Assembly (NCBI GenBank): GCA_039029195.1
Contig: JBCCGR010000027.1
Location: forward strand, 1-56,707
DNA from: JBCCGR01 sp039029195
GTDB lineage: Bacteria > Pseudomonadota > Alphaproteobacteria > Rhizobiales > Rhizobiaceae
DNA: 56,707 nucleotides
Direction: 5' to 3'
In this document: in pieces, positions 42,346 to 52,078 of the stretch
How the letters are laid out: every line of letters starts with the position of its first letter
Numbering within the stretch: position 1 is the first letter of the stretch
Notes under the pieces: model-generated
Seen by the model: only the letters and a program-made list of their open reading frames with translations
Database searches by the model: none
Told to the model about the DNA's origin: nothing
Translations under genes and position numbers: made by a program

Positions 42346-42549
42346 TTAGGCCTTGGCGGCTTCTTTCTGTTTACCGGCAGCGATGGTCTTCAGCCGGGCA
42401 ATATCCCGACGGACCTGGCGCACGCGTGCGGTGTTTTCCAACTGGCCGGACGCACGCTGAAAGCGCAGGTTAAACTGCTCTTTCTTCAGCTTTGTCAGCT
42501 CATCGGTGAGCTGGTCGTCGGTCATTGCTCGAATATCGCTGGGCTTCAT
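42346..42549 (-). CDS. rpmC: 50S ribosomal protein L29
   Basis: 67 residues, two-helix protein beginning MKPSDIRAMTDDQLTDELTKLKKEQFNLRFQ; the QFNLRFQ segment with TARVRQVRRDIARLKT is diagnostic. Lies at the tunnel exit near L23. Confidence 0.97.
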   Translation of the reverse strand: MKPSDIRAMTDDQLTDELTKLKKEQFNLRFQRASGQLENTARVRQVRRDIARLKTIAAGKQKEAAKA

Positions 42550-42581
42550 CGCCTCAACCTTTCCAAACTAATTTGCGGAGA

Positions 42582-42995
42582 TCAGTCCGCGATGCGCTGT
42601 ACGAAACGGGTCTTGATCGGCAGCTTGCGCGCTCCAAGGCGCAGTGCTTCGCGAGCAATGGTTTCGTTCACACCATCAATTTCAAACATGATCCGGCCTG
42701 GAGCCACACGGCATGCCCAGTAATCCGGCGCACCTTTACCCTTACCCATGCGAACTTCGGTCGGCTTGGAGGATACAGGCACATCCGGGAAGATGCGGAT
42801 CCACACGCGACCGGCACGTTTCATGTGACGGGTAATGGCACGACGGGCCGCTTCGATCTGACGAGCGGTGATGCGCTCCGGCTCCTGGGCCTTGATGCCG
42901 TAGGAACCGAACGTCAATGTTGTGCCGCCCTTGGACGCACCATGGATGCGACCCTTATGCTGTTTGCGGAACTTTGTGCGCTTTGGCTGCAGCAT
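42582..42995 (-). CDS. rplP: 50S ribosomal protein L16
   Basis: 137 residues starting MLQPKRTKFRKQHKGR, with GAPDYWACRVAPGRIMFEIDGV. Contacts the A-site tRNA elbow region. Between rpsC (11 nt before) and rpmC. Confidence 0.98.
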   Translation of the reverse strand: MLQPKRTKFRKQHKGRIHGASKGGTTLTFGSYGIKAQEPERITARQIEAARRAITRHMKRAGRVWIRIFPDVPVSSKPTEVRMGKGKGAPDYWACRVAPGRIMFEIDGVNETIAREALRLGARKLPIKTRFVQRIAD

Positions 42996-43006
42996 CTTTT
43001 CGTCCT

Positions 43007-43732
43007 TTAGTTACGCGGAGCACCGGCACCTTCACGGCGCCTACGGTTATTTCCGCCAGATTCATTGCCTTCAATCGAGCGGCGCTCGGAAGCCATTGGA
43101 TCATGCTCAAGAATTTCGCCCTTGAAGATCCAGACCTTCACGCCGCAGATGCCATAGGCAGTGTCGGCTTCGGCTGTGCCATAGTCGATGTCGGCACGCA
43201 GGGTGTGGAGCGGCACGCGACCTTCGCGGTACCATTCCATACGAGCAATCTCAGCACCGCCAAGACGACCGCCGCAGTTGATGCGAATGCCACCTGCGCC
43301 AAGACGCATGGCAGACTGAACTGCCCGCTTCATTGCGCGGCGGAAAGCAACACGACGTTCAAGCTGCTGAGCAATCGATTGGGCAACGATGGTTGCATCG
43401 ATTTCCGGCTTGCGAATTTCAACAATGTTGATGTGCACTTCAGAGTCGGTCATTGAAGCGACCTTCTTGCGAAGCTTTTCAATGTCCGCGCCCTTCTTAC
43501 CGATAATGATACCGGGACGAGCGGAGTGGATGGTCACACGGCACTTCTTGTGCGGACGCTCAATCACAATCTTCGAGATCGAAGCGGCCTTGAGTTCCTT
43601 GTTCAGGTACTCGCGGATCTTCAGATCCTGATTGAGAAGATCGCCATACTCACCCTTGGTGGCAAACCAGCGGGAATCCCACGTGCGGTTAATGCCAAGG
43701 CGAAGACCGACCGGATTAACTTTCTGGCCCAT
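43007..43732 (-). CDS. rpsC: 30S ribosomal protein S3
   Basis: 241 residues: MGQKVNPVGLRLGINRTWDSRWFA start, KH domain (PGIIIGKKGADIEKLRKKV), and the C-terminal half with GGRLGGAEIARMEWYREGRVPLHTLRADIDYG. An Arg/Gly-rich tail of about 25 residues ends it. Shares one base with the rplV stop. Confidence 0.98.
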   Translation of the reverse strand: MGQKVNPVGLRLGINRTWDSRWFATKGEYGDLLNQDLKIREYLNKELKAASISKIVIERPHKKCRVTIHSARPGIIIGKKGADIEKLRKKVASMTDSEVHINIVEIRKPEIDATIVAQSIAQQLERRVAFRRAMKRAVQSAMRLGAGGIRINCGGRLGGAEIARMEWYREGRVPLHTLRADIDYGTAEADTAYGICGVKVWIFKGEILEHDPMASERRSIEGNESGGNNRRRREGAGAPRN

Positions 43733-44124
43733 TAAGCGGCCTCCCCTTCAACTTCTTCCACTTCCCGAACAACGATTGTCAGGTGGGAGAAGGGTTTCAA
43801 AATGCGGGTGCCCTTGCCGCGACCACGAACGCGAAAACGCTTCATGGTAATCGACTTGCCCACATGGGCTTCGGCAACGATCAGGCTGTCCACATCGAGA
43901 TCGTGATTGTTTTCAGCATTGGCGATCGCAGACTGCAGGCATTTGCGGACCGTGTCGGAAATGCGCTTGCGCGAAAATTCCAGATCGGCCAGTGCCGTTG
44001 CAACCTTCTTGCCGCGGATCATCGCCGCAACCAGATTCAGCTTCTGAGGGCTGATGCGGATCATGCGGTGAACCGCTTTCGCCTCATTGTCCTTCAGCGC
44101 CCGTTCGCGCTTTGGCTTGCCCAT
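43732..44124 (-). CDS. rplV: 50S ribosomal protein L22
   Basis: 130 residues; the beta hairpin that lines the exit tunnel is the segment ending in RVRGRGKGTRILKPFSHLTIVV. N-terminal KAVHRMIRISPQKLNLVAAMIRGK. Two nt after rpsS stop. Confidence 0.98.
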   Translation of the reverse strand: MGKPKRERALKDNEAKAVHRMIRISPQKLNLVAAMIRGKKVATALADLEFSRKRISDTVRKCLQSAIANAENNHDLDVDSLIVAEAHVGKSITMKRFRVRGRGKGTRILKPFSHLTIVVREVEEVEGEAA

Positions 44125-44126
44125 CG

Positions 44127-44405
44127 TTACTTCCTCTTTGCCTTCTTGTCCGCGCCGTGGCCGTAATAGGTCCGGCTCGGAGAGAACTCGCCAAACTTAT
44201 GGCCCACCATGTCCTCGCTGACGTTGACCGGAATGTGCTTCTGACCGTTGTAAACGGCGAAGGTCAGACCGACGAACTGCGGCAGGATGGTGGAGCGGCG
44301 GCTCCACGTTTTGATCACTTCGTTGCGGCCACTTTCCCGTACCTTGTCGGCCTTCTTAAGAAGGTATCCGTCAACAAAGGGGCCTTTCCAAACAGAACGC
44401 GCCAC
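44127..44405 (-). CDS. rpsS: 30S ribosomal protein S19
   Basis: 92 residues, (M)ARSVWKGPFVDGYLLKKADK at the start and GHKFGEFSPSRTYYGHG at the end. The start codon is GTG at 44405: it gives the exact family N-terminus and has AAGGA 8 nt upstream. An in-frame ATG at 44438 would add 11 residues with no family counterpart. Confidence 0.96.
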   Translation of the reverse strand: MARSVWKGPFVDGYLLKKADKVRESGRNEVIKTWSRRSTILPQFVGLTFAVYNGQKHIPVNVSEDMVGHKFGEFSPSRTYYGHGADKKAKRK

Positions 44406-44456
44406 GTGAGCTTTCCTTGTTCTACTGCGCCCGACCAACAGGTCGGGCCTATTTCA

Positions 44457-45290
<834 letters not shown>

Positions 45291-45314
45291 TGGTTCAAAC
45301 CTTCTCCCGGATCA

Positions 45315-45608
45315 TCAAAGACCGGTCGTCACATCGATGGACTGGCCGTCCATCAGCGTAACGATTGCCTTCTTCACATCACTTTGCTTGCCAAGATGAC
45401 CGCGGAACCGCTTGATCTTGCCTTTGCGCTGCAATGTGTTGACGGCCTTAACCTTCACACCAAAGAGATCTTCAATGGCACGTTTTATTTCGGGCTTGGT
45501 TGCCCGGCGATCCACATTGAACACCACCTGATTGGCCTCAGAGGCCATGGTGGCCTTTTCGGTAATCGCTGGTGACAGGATCACGTCATAATTGCGAATG
45601 TCGGTCAT
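45315..45608 (-). CDS. rplW: 50S ribosomal protein L23
   Basis: 97 residues with VILSPAITEKATM at the start and VFNVDRRATKPEIKRAIEDLFGVKVKAVNT, the RNA-binding core. Docking site for trigger factor and SRP at the tunnel exit. The ATG overlaps the rplD stop by 4 nt (ATGA). Confidence 0.98.
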   Translation of the reverse strand: MTDIRNYDVILSPAITEKATMASEANQVVFNVDRRATKPEIKRAIEDLFGVKVKAVNTLQRKGKIKRFRGHLGKQSDVKKAIVTLMDGQSIDVTTGL

Positions 45609-46225
45609 TTGAAACGCTCCTCAAGAGCTTCCACCGCAGCTTTGGAAAGCACCAGAGTGTCGCGACGCAGAATGTCGTACACATTGATGCCCTGAACCGG
45701 CAGCACATCGAGATGCGGGATGTTGCGGGCAGCCATCTGGAAGTTGTTGTCAACTTCAGCGCCACCAACGATCAACGCATTCGACCAACCAAGCTTTGAA
45801 AGCTGACCCTTGAGCGCCGACGTCTTTGGTGCGTCAGCCGCAACATTGTCTACGACAACCAGGCTACCGTCTTTTGCCTTTGCAGACAGCGCATGACGCA
45901 GAGCCAGAGCACGAAACTTCTTCGGCAGATCATGAGCATGGCTGCGGGACTGGGGTCCGTGTGCCTTGCCACCGCCACGAAACTGGGGAGCAGATGCCGC
46001 ATGGTGACGCGCATTACCGGTACCCTTCTGGCGGTACATCTTCGCGCCGGTGCGATTGATGTCCGAACGGCCCTTGGTCTGATGGGTGCCAGCACGACGT
46101 TTGGCAAGCTGATAGCGAACCATCCGCTGGAGAATGTCGGAACGAGGCTCCAGTGCGAACACAGCGTCGGAAAGGTCGACATTGCCTGCGTCCTTGCCAT
46201 CAAGTGAAGTTACGGAGAGTTTCAT
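45605..46225 (-). CDS. rplD: 50S ribosomal protein L4
   Basis: 206 residues; tunnel-loop segment RSDINRTGAKMYRQKGTGNARHHAASAPQFRGGGKAHGP (about residues 54-92) is typical. In E. coli L4 also represses the S10 operon through its leader; no such leader element could be assigned here. Shares one base with the rplC stop. Confidence 0.98.
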   Translation of the reverse strand: MKLSVTSLDGKDAGNVDLSDAVFALEPRSDILQRMVRYQLAKRRAGTHQTKGRSDINRTGAKMYRQKGTGNARHHAASAPQFRGGGKAHGPQSRSHAHDLPKKFRALALRHALSAKAKDGSLVVVDNVAADAPKTSALKGQLSKLGWSNALIVGGAEVDNNFQMAARNIPHLDVLPVQGINVYDILRRDTLVLSKAAVEALEERFK

Positions 46226-46941
46226 TATTCTGCCTCCCCGCTTTCAGCCTCGGCCGCTGCTGCACCGTTTCCACGGATGGCTGCAGGCATTGGAGCGTCT
46301 TCCGGGCGAGCCTTTTTCACGGCATCGCGAACCATGATCCAGGATCCCTTGGAGCCTGGAACCGAACCTTTGATGAGGATCAGGCCGCGTTCAACGTCCG
46401 TTTTCACAATCTCGACGTTCTGGGTGGTCACGCGGGTGGAACCCATGTGGCCAGCCATTTTCTTGCCTTTGAAAACCTTACCCGGATCCTGGCACTGACC
46501 AGTGGACCCATGGGAACGGTGCGAGATGGACACGCCGTGAGACGCGCGAAGACCACCAAAGTTGTGGCGTTTCATGGCACCGGCAAAACCCTTACCAATC
46601 GTGGTTCCGGTCACATCGACCTTCTGACCTGGAACAAAATGATCGGCGGTGATTTCGGCACCAACGTCAATCATGTTCTCAGGAGAAACCCGGAACTCAG
46701 CCAGCTTCCGCTTCGGCTCTACCTTTGCAACGGCAAAGTGGCCGCGCATTGGCTTGGAAACATTTTTCACACGCACCTGACCAGCACCAAGCTGAACGGC
46801 GCTGTAGCCATTCTTGTCTTCGGTGCGCTGGGATACGACCTGGCAATTCTCCATACGGAGAACCGTGACAGGTACATTGACACCTTCGTTTGTGTAGACG
46901 CGTGTCATGCCCAGCTTCTGCGCAATCACTCCTGAACGCAT
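46225..46941 (-). CDS. rplC: 50S ribosomal protein L3
   Basis: 238 residues: MRSGVIAQKLGMTRVYTNEG start and the central VTGTTIGKGFAGAMKRHNFGG, RASHGVSISHRSHGSTGQ. The C-terminus has an extension of about 30 residues rich in Ala and Glu beyond the E. coli length, usual in alphaproteobacteria. Confidence 0.98.
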   Translation of the reverse strand: MRSGVIAQKLGMTRVYTNEGVNVPVTVLRMENCQVVSQRTEDKNGYSAVQLGAGQVRVKNVSKPMRGHFAVAKVEPKRKLAEFRVSPENMIDVGAEITADHFVPGQKVDVTGTTIGKGFAGAMKRHNFGGLRASHGVSISHRSHGSTGQCQDPGKVFKGKKMAGHMGSTRVTTQNVEIVKTDVERGLILIKGSVPGSKGSWIMVRDAVKKARPEDAPMPAAIRGNGAAAAEAESGEAE

Positions 46942-47099
46942 TGGTTCACTTCCCTTTAAACCAGACTGTCGAAACGCATCATCTGGTCAAATTAATCTGT
47001 TTTTTCAGATGCATGGCTCACAAGAGCCCTACCCTGAGCGCCCGTCACACAATCGATGTGCAGTTCGGGCTGGTGCAGGAAAAGAAACAGTCCTTTTCC
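46942..47099 (-). other. 158-nt spacer between rpsJ and rplC with two small hairpins
   Basis: This is the longest gap inside the S10 gene block. It holds ATCTG-TTTTTT-CAGAT (46995-47010) and GGCTC-ACAA-GAGCC (47015-47028), side by side. No convincing promoter or open frame was seen. It may be a processing or translational control region for rplC-rplD. Confidence 0.4.
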
Positions 47100-47408
47100 C
47101 TAGAGTTTGATCTCCACATCCACACCGGCAGCGAGGTCGAGCTTCATCAGGGCGTCAACGGTCTGCGGAGTCGGATCAACAATGTCGAGCAAACGCTTGT
47201 GCGTCCGCATTTCGAACTGCTCACGCGACTTCTTGTCGATGTGGGGAGAACGGTTGACGGTGTACTTCTCAATCCGGGTTGGAAGCGGCACCGGCCCGCG
47301 AACCTGAGCACCCGTACGCTTTGCCGTGGAAACGATTTCCCGGGTCGACGTGTCGAGGATGCGGTGGTCAAACGCCTTCAGGCGAATGCGGATATTTTGA
47401 CCGTTCAT
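47100..47408 (-). CDS. rpsJ: 30S ribosomal protein S10
   Basis: 102 residues: MNGQNIRIRLKAFDHRILD start, then VRGPVPLPTRIEKYTVNRSPHIDKKSREQFEMRTHKRL. It is also the NusE antitermination factor. It follows tuf after a 64-nt gap that contains an intrinsic terminator-like hairpin. Confidence 0.98.
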   Translation of the reverse strand: MNGQNIRIRLKAFDHRILDTSTREIVSTAKRTGAQVRGPVPLPTRIEKYTVNRSPHIDKKSREQFEMRTHKRLLDIVDPTPQTVDALMKLDLAAGVDVEIKL

Positions 47409-47436
47409 GTTTTGGCGTCCTTACGATCCAAAAGAA

Positions 47437-47465
47437 CAGGGTGCGCAGACGGTCCGCGCACCCTG
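47437..47465 (-). terminator. Intrinsic terminator/attenuator between tuf and rpsJ
   Basis: On the minus strand CAGGGTGCGC, a 9-nt loop and GCGCACCCTG make a perfect 10-bp GC-rich stem, followed by TTCTTTTGG. It starts 8 nt after the tuf stop and would cut or reduce readthrough from the str operon into S10. No strong new promoter is visible in the remaining gap, so partial readthrough is likely. Confidence 0.7.
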
Positions 47466-47472
47466 ATGAGAC

Positions 47473-48648
47473 TTACTCGATGATGCTTGCAACGATGCCG
47501 GCACCAACGGTGCGGCCACCTTCGCGGATCGCGAAGCGAAGACGGTCTTCCATCGCGATTGGCACGATGAGCTCGACTTCCATTTCCACGTTGTCACCAG
47601 GCATAACCATTTCCGTGCCTTCTGGAAGCGCGCAAACACCGGTCACGTCAGTCGTACGGAAGTAGAACTGAGGACGGTAGTTGGTGAAGAATGGCGTATG
47701 ACGGCCACCCTCTTCCTTGGTCAGGATGTAGGCTTCTGCCTTGAACTTGGTGTGCGGGGTAACGGATCCTGGCTTACAAAGAACCTGGCCACGCTCAACC
47801 TTGTCGCGGTCGATACCACGGATCAGGGCACCAATGTTGTCGCCAGCTTCACCGCGATCAAGCAGCTTGCGGAACATTTCAACACCAGTACAGGTGGTTT
47901 TCTGAGTGTCCTTGATGCCAACGATTTCGATTTCGTCACCAACATTGATCACGCCACGCTCGACACGACCGGTAACAACCGTACCACGACCGGAGATCGA
48001 GAACACGTCTTCGATCGGCATCAGGAATGGCTGGTCAACGGGACGCTCAGGCTGAGGAATGTAGCTGTCTACCTGTTCCATCAGTTCCTTGATCGCGTTT
48101 TCACCGATTTCAGGGTTGTTGCCTTCCATCGCAGCAAGGGCAGAACCCTTGACGATCGGAATGTCGTCACCTGGGAACTCGTAGGTGTCGAGAAGTTCAC
48201 GAACTTCCATTTCAACCAGTTCCAGAAGCTCTTCGTCGTCCACCTGATCAACCTTGTTCAGGAAAACAACCAGAGCAGGCACACCAACCTGACGAGCAAG
48301 CAGGATGTGCTCACGGGTCTGAGGCATTGGGCCGTCAGCAGCGGAGCAAACCAGGATCGCGCCGTCCATCTGAGCAGCACCAGTGATCATGTTCTTCACA
48401 TAGTCAGCGTGGCCTGGGCAGTCGACGTGTGCATAGTGGCGGTTCTCGGTCTCATATTCAACGTGAGCCGTTGAGATGGTTATGCCGCGTGCTTTTTCTT
48501 CTGGCGCGCCGTCGATTTCATCGTAGGCTTTGAAGTCGCCAAAATATTTTGTGATGGCCGCCGTCAGCGTGGTCTTGCCATGATCAACGTGACCAATGGT
48601 GCCGATGTTGCAGTGCGGCTTTGTTCTTTCAAACTTTTCTTTTGCCAT
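47473..48648 (-). CDS. tuf: Elongation factor Tu
   Basis: 391-residue GTPase delivering aminoacyl-tRNA to the ribosome. GTP-binding motifs GHVDHGKTTLTAA, DCPGHADYV and LNKVDQVDDEE are intact, as are domains 2 and 3 ending in GGRTVGAGIVASIIE. The ATG at 48648 (MAKEKFERTKPH) is the family start; 7 upstream in-frame codons have no counterpart. A second tuf copy is usual in this class but not in this window. Confidence 0.99.
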   Translation of the reverse strand: MAKEKFERTKPHCNIGTIGHVDHGKTTLTAAITKYFGDFKAYDEIDGAPEEKARGITISTAHVEYETENRHYAHVDCPGHADYVKNMITGAAQMDGAILVCSAADGPMPQTREHILLARQVGVPALVVFLNKVDQVDDEELLELVEMEVRELLDTYEFPGDDIPIVKGSALAAMEGNNPEIGENAIKELMEQVDSYIPQPERPVDQPFLMPIEDVFSISGRGTVVTGRVERGVINVGDEIEIVGIKDTQKTTCTGVEMFRKLLDRGEAGDNIGALIRGIDRDKVERGQVLCKPGSVTPHTKFKAEAYILTKEEGGRHTPFFTNYRPQFYFRTTDVTGVCALPEGTEMVMPGDNVEMEVELIVPIAMEDRLRFAIREGGRTVGAGIVASIIE

Positions 48649-48752
48649 TTGGGCTCTCCATTTTCTCAACCAAACCCGCTTCTTCGGGCCTGCTCAGAAC
48701 TCAACTCTTTCTCGGCGCGCCTTCATTCACGCGCCGGGATAACTCGTGACGC

Positions 48753-50849
48753 TTACGCGTATTTCTCAATGACCTCATCAGCAACGGCCTGCGGCACCTG
48801 CTCATAATGGTCGAACTGCATGGTGTACTGGGCACGTCCCTGGCTCATGGAGCGCAGGTTGTTCACGTAACCAAACATGTTGGCAAGTGGCACCATTGCG
48901 CTGACGACCTGGTCGATACCACGAGACTCGGTGCCAGCGATCTGTCCACGGCGGGAATTCAGATCACCAATCACGTCGCCCATATAGTCTTCAGGTGTCA
49001 CAACTTCCACCTTCATGATGGGCTCAAGCAGTTTGGCACCGGCCTTCTGTGCGCCTTCGCGGAAGGCGGCACGGGAAGCGATCTCAAAGGCCAGCACACT
49101 GGAGTCCACATCGTGGTAGGCACCGTCTTGGAGCGTGGCCTTCACACCGAGCATCGGGAAGCCTGCAACAGGACCAGAGTCCAGAACCGACTTGATGCCC
49201 TTTTCAACACCCGGGATGTATTCCTTCGGCACGTTACCGCCAACGATCTTGCTCTCGAAGATGAAGTCTTCGCCCTCTTCCTTGGTGGTTGGAGCAAATA
49301 CGATCTTCACACGTGCAAACTGACCGGAACCACCGGACTGTTTCTTGTGCGTATAATCGACTTCGGCTTCGCGGGTGATGGTCTCACGGTAAGCAACCTG
49401 CGGCGCACCGATGTTCGCATCCACCTTGAATTCACGTTTCATGCGATCAACCAGAATGTCGAGATGAAGCTCGCCCATTCCAGCAATGATGGTCTGACCT
49501 GATTCTTCATCAGATTTCACGCGGAAGCTTGGATCTTCTGCAGCCAGACGATTGAGCGCGAGGCCCATCTTTTCCTGGTCGCCCTTGGTTTTTGGTTCAA
49601 TCGCGATCTCAATCACTGGCTCGGGGAATTCCATACGCTCCAGGATCACCGGCTTCAGCGGATCACAAAGCGTGTCCCCTGTGGTGGTTTCCTTCAGACC
49701 AGCGATGGCAACAATGTCACCTGCAAAGGCTTCCTTGATGTCTTCGCGGCTGTTGGAGTGCATTTCCAACATACGACCAATGCGCTCACGCTTGTTCTTC
49801 ACGGTGTTGAGCACCGAAGAACCGGCTTCCAACTTGCCGGAATAGATGCGGCAGAAGGTGAGCGAACCAACGAACGGGTCGTTCATGATCTTGAACGCAA
49901 GGATCGAAAGCGGCTCTTCGTCGGAAGAATTGCGAACTGTGTCGCTGTCGTCTTTCGGATCGATACCCTTGATCGCAGGAATGTCGAGCGGGCTTGGCAG
50001 GAAATCAACCACTGCATCAAGAAGCGGCTGCACACCTTTGTTCTTAAAGGCGGTTCCACAGAACGTTGGGAAGAACTCAACGTTACAGGTGCCTTTGCGG
50101 ATCAATTCACGCAGGCGATCATTGTCCGGCATTTCGCCTTCAAGATAGGCTTCCATGGCGTCATCTTCGACTTCCACGGCCATCTCGATCATAGCTTCGC
50201 GGTATTCTTCAGCCTTGTCCTTGAGATCATCCGGGATATCCACGACATCCCACTCAGCACCAAGATTTTCAGACTTCCAGACCAGTGCCTTCATCTCAAT
50301 GAGATCGACAACACCAGCGAACTCGTTTTCAGCACCAATCGGGAGCTGCATCACCAGCGGCTTGGCACCAAGACGCTCTTTGATCATCTCAACTGAACGA
50401 TAGAAATCAGCACCAAGCTTATCCATCTTGTTGACGAAGATCATGCGCGGCACGTTGTATTTGTTTGCCTGACGCCAGACTGTTTCGGTCTGAGGCTCAA
50501 CACCGGCATTGGCATCCAAAAGGGCAATCGCACCGTCGAGCACACGCAGGGAACGCTCAACCTCAATGGTGAAGTCAACGTGGCCTGGGGTGTCAATGAT
50601 GTTGAAGCGACGCTTCTTGCCGTCGCGCCCTTCCCAGAACGTGGTGGTTGCAGCGGACGTGATCGTGATGCCACGCTCCTGCTCTTGCTCCATCCAGTCC
50701 ATGGTGGCTGCGCCATCGTGAACTTCACCAATCTTATGGCTTTTGCCAGTGTAGTACAGAATGCGTTCAGTGGTCGTGGTCTTGCCAGCATCAATGTGGG
50801 CCATGATGCCGAAGTTACGATAATCTTTAAGATCGTATTCGCGGGCCAT
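48753..50849 (-). CDS. fusA: Elongation factor G
   Basis: 698-residue translocase. G-domain motifs AHIDAGKTTTTERILYYTG, DTPGHVDFTIEVERS and VNKMDKLGADF; C-terminal domains end in MSQGRAQYTMQFDHYEQVP. Lies between rpsG and tuf in the str operon; the 104-nt gap to tuf holds a 7-bp CGGCGCG/CGCGCCG hairpin (48713-48736) without T-run. Confidence 0.99.
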   Translation of the reverse strand: MAREYDLKDYRNFGIMAHIDAGKTTTTERILYYTGKSHKIGEVHDGAATMDWMEQEQERGITITSAATTTFWEGRDGKKRRFNIIDTPGHVDFTIEVERSLRVLDGAIALLDANAGVEPQTETVWRQANKYNVPRMIFVNKMDKLGADFYRSVEMIKERLGAKPLVMQLPIGAENEFAGVVDLIEMKALVWKSENLGAEWDVVDIPDDLKDKAEEYREAMIEMAVEVEDDAMEAYLEGEMPDNDRLRELIRKGTCNVEFFPTFCGTAFKNKGVQPLLDAVVDFLPSPLDIPAIKGIDPKDDSDTVRNSSDEEPLSILAFKIMNDPFVGSLTFCRIYSGKLEAGSSVLNTVKNKRERIGRMLEMHSNSREDIKEAFAGDIVAIAGLKETTTGDTLCDPLKPVILERMEFPEPVIEIAIEPKTKGDQEKMGLALNRLAAEDPSFRVKSDEESGQTIIAGMGELHLDILVDRMKREFKVDANIGAPQVAYRETITREAEVDYTHKKQSGGSGQFARVKIVFAPTTKEEGEDFIFESKIVGGNVPKEYIPGVEKGIKSVLDSGPVAGFPMLGVKATLQDGAYHDVDSSVLAFEIASRAAFREGAQKAGAKLLEPIMKVEVVTPEDYMGDVIGDLNSRRGQIAGTESRGIDQVVSAMVPLANMFGYVNNLRSMSQGRAQYTMQFDHYEQVPQAVADEVIEKYA

Positions 50850-50902
50850 CGGAATTGCTCTTTGCGTTAAACCTGATGTTTCGGTCGGTCAGTGTCTATG
50901 CG

Positions 50903-51373
50903 TTACCAGCGGTAATGCGAGAAGGCGCGGTTGGCTTCAGCCATCTTGTGCGTGTCTTCGCGCTTCTTAACAGCTGCGCCACGGTTGTTGGCAGCATCCA
51001 GGAGCTCGCCGGAAAGACGCTCAACCATTGTGGTCTCGTTGCGCTTGCGGGCTGCAGAGATAACCCAGCGAATGGCCAGAGCCTGCTTACGCTCAGTACG
51101 AACCTCAACAGGAACCTGATAAGTTGCACCACCAACGCGGCGGGAGCGAACTTCGAGGTTCGGCATCACATTTTCCAGCGCATTGTGGAACATGGCGACA
51201 GGGTCCTGACGGGCCTTTTCTTCCATGCGATCCAGTGCACCGTAAACGATTGATTCTGCAACGGACTTCTTGCCGTCCAGCATGATGGAATTCATGAACT
51301 TGGACAGAACCAGATCACCGAATTTCGGGTCCGGGTTGACGACGCGTTTTTCAGCTCTATGGCGGCGTGACAT
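50903..51373 (-). CDS. rpsG: 30S ribosomal protein S7
   Basis: 156 residues: MSRRHRAEKRVVNPDPKFGD, then ALENVMPNLEVRSRRVGGATYQVPVEVR and the end EANRAFSHYRW. Primary binder of the 3' domain of 16S rRNA and, in E. coli, repressor of the str operon. 17 nt after rpsL. Confidence 0.99.
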   Translation of the reverse strand: MSRRHRAEKRVVNPDPKFGDLVLSKFMNSIMLDGKKSVAESIVYGALDRMEEKARQDPVAMFHNALENVMPNLEVRSRRVGGATYQVPVEVRTERKQALAIRWVISAARKRNETTMVERLSGELLDAANNRGAAVKKREDTHKMAEANRAFSHYRW

Positions 51374-51390
51374 ATTCTAACTCTTCCCGC

Positions 51391-51762
51391 TTACTTCGGA
51401 CGCTTGGCGCCGTATTTCGAACGGCGCTGCTTGCGGTCTTTCACGCCCTGGGTATCCAGAACACCGCGAATGATGTGATAGCGAACACCAGGAAGGTCCT
51501 TCACGCGACCGCCGCGGATCATCACCACGGAGTGCTCCTGAAGATTGTGCCCCTCACCCGGGATGTAGCCGATAACTTCAAAGCCGTTGGTCAGACGAAT
51601 TTTGGCAACCTTACGAAGCGCCGAGTTCGGCTTCTTCGGTGTGGTTGTGTAAACACGAGTGCAAACGCCACGCTTTTGAGGACAAGCTTCCATGGCTGGA
51701 ACCTTGTTGCGCTTTACAGGCGCTTTGCGTGGATTGCGAACCAACTGGTTGATGGTCGGCAT
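51391..51762 (-). CDS. rpsL: 30S ribosomal protein S12
   Basis: 123 residues: MPTINQLVRNPRKAPVKRNKVPA start, TTPKKPNSALRKVAKIRL and GRVKDLPGVRYHIIRG. The Lys residues at the classical streptomycin positions (in PKKPNS and RVKDLPG) are wild type, which predicts no rpsL-based streptomycin resistance. First gene of the str operon, with a leader of about 310 nt. Confidence 0.99.
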   Translation of the reverse strand: MPTINQLVRNPRKAPVKRNKVPAMEACPQKRGVCTRVYTTTPKKPNSALRKVAKIRLTNGFEVIGYIPGEGHNLQEHSVVMIRGGRVKDLPGVRYHIIRGVLDTQGVKDRKQRRSKYGAKRPK

Positions 51763-52078
51763 TGTTCAACCTTTTTCTCAATCGCCGCACGGGAGCTGGG
51801 CACCTTGCCCCTCAACTCGCGCGACCAAGCCGGAATCCGGCAAAATCTGCGTTTCAAGACAAATGCAACAACCGTTTTGCACGAAACGGGATGTCCACGT
51901 GCAAAAGAGCGCCCTGCAGCAACTTTGTTGCCAAGGTGCCCGCCAATACAGAGGACCACACCGAAGGCGCGGTCGTGTTGCGATCAGTTGTATTCGTCAA
52001 TTCGAACTGTGTCTGAGCTGTCCTTCAACGCATGGCGCATCGAACGTGCAAAGCTCACATCAGCCCTGAACGAGGCGG
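51763..52078 (-). other. Long 5' leader of the str operon with inverted repeats
   Basis: Between the promoter at 52079-52107 and rpsL lie about 310 nt with no credible gene. It contains a perfect 9-bp inverted repeat TTTTGCACG (51875-51883) / CGTGCAAAA (51898-51906) with a 14-nt loop, an overlapping alternative CCGTTT/AAACGG (51872-51889), and GCAAC-TTT-GTTGC (51919-51931). The alternatives are mutually exclusive, as in a switching or ribosomal-protein-binding leader. Function is inferred. Confidence 0.45.

Noticed and set aside
47698..48474. 258-codon plus-strand open frame opposite tuf
   Set aside because: Lies entirely within tuf in antisense; no family similarity, and tuf is fully intact.
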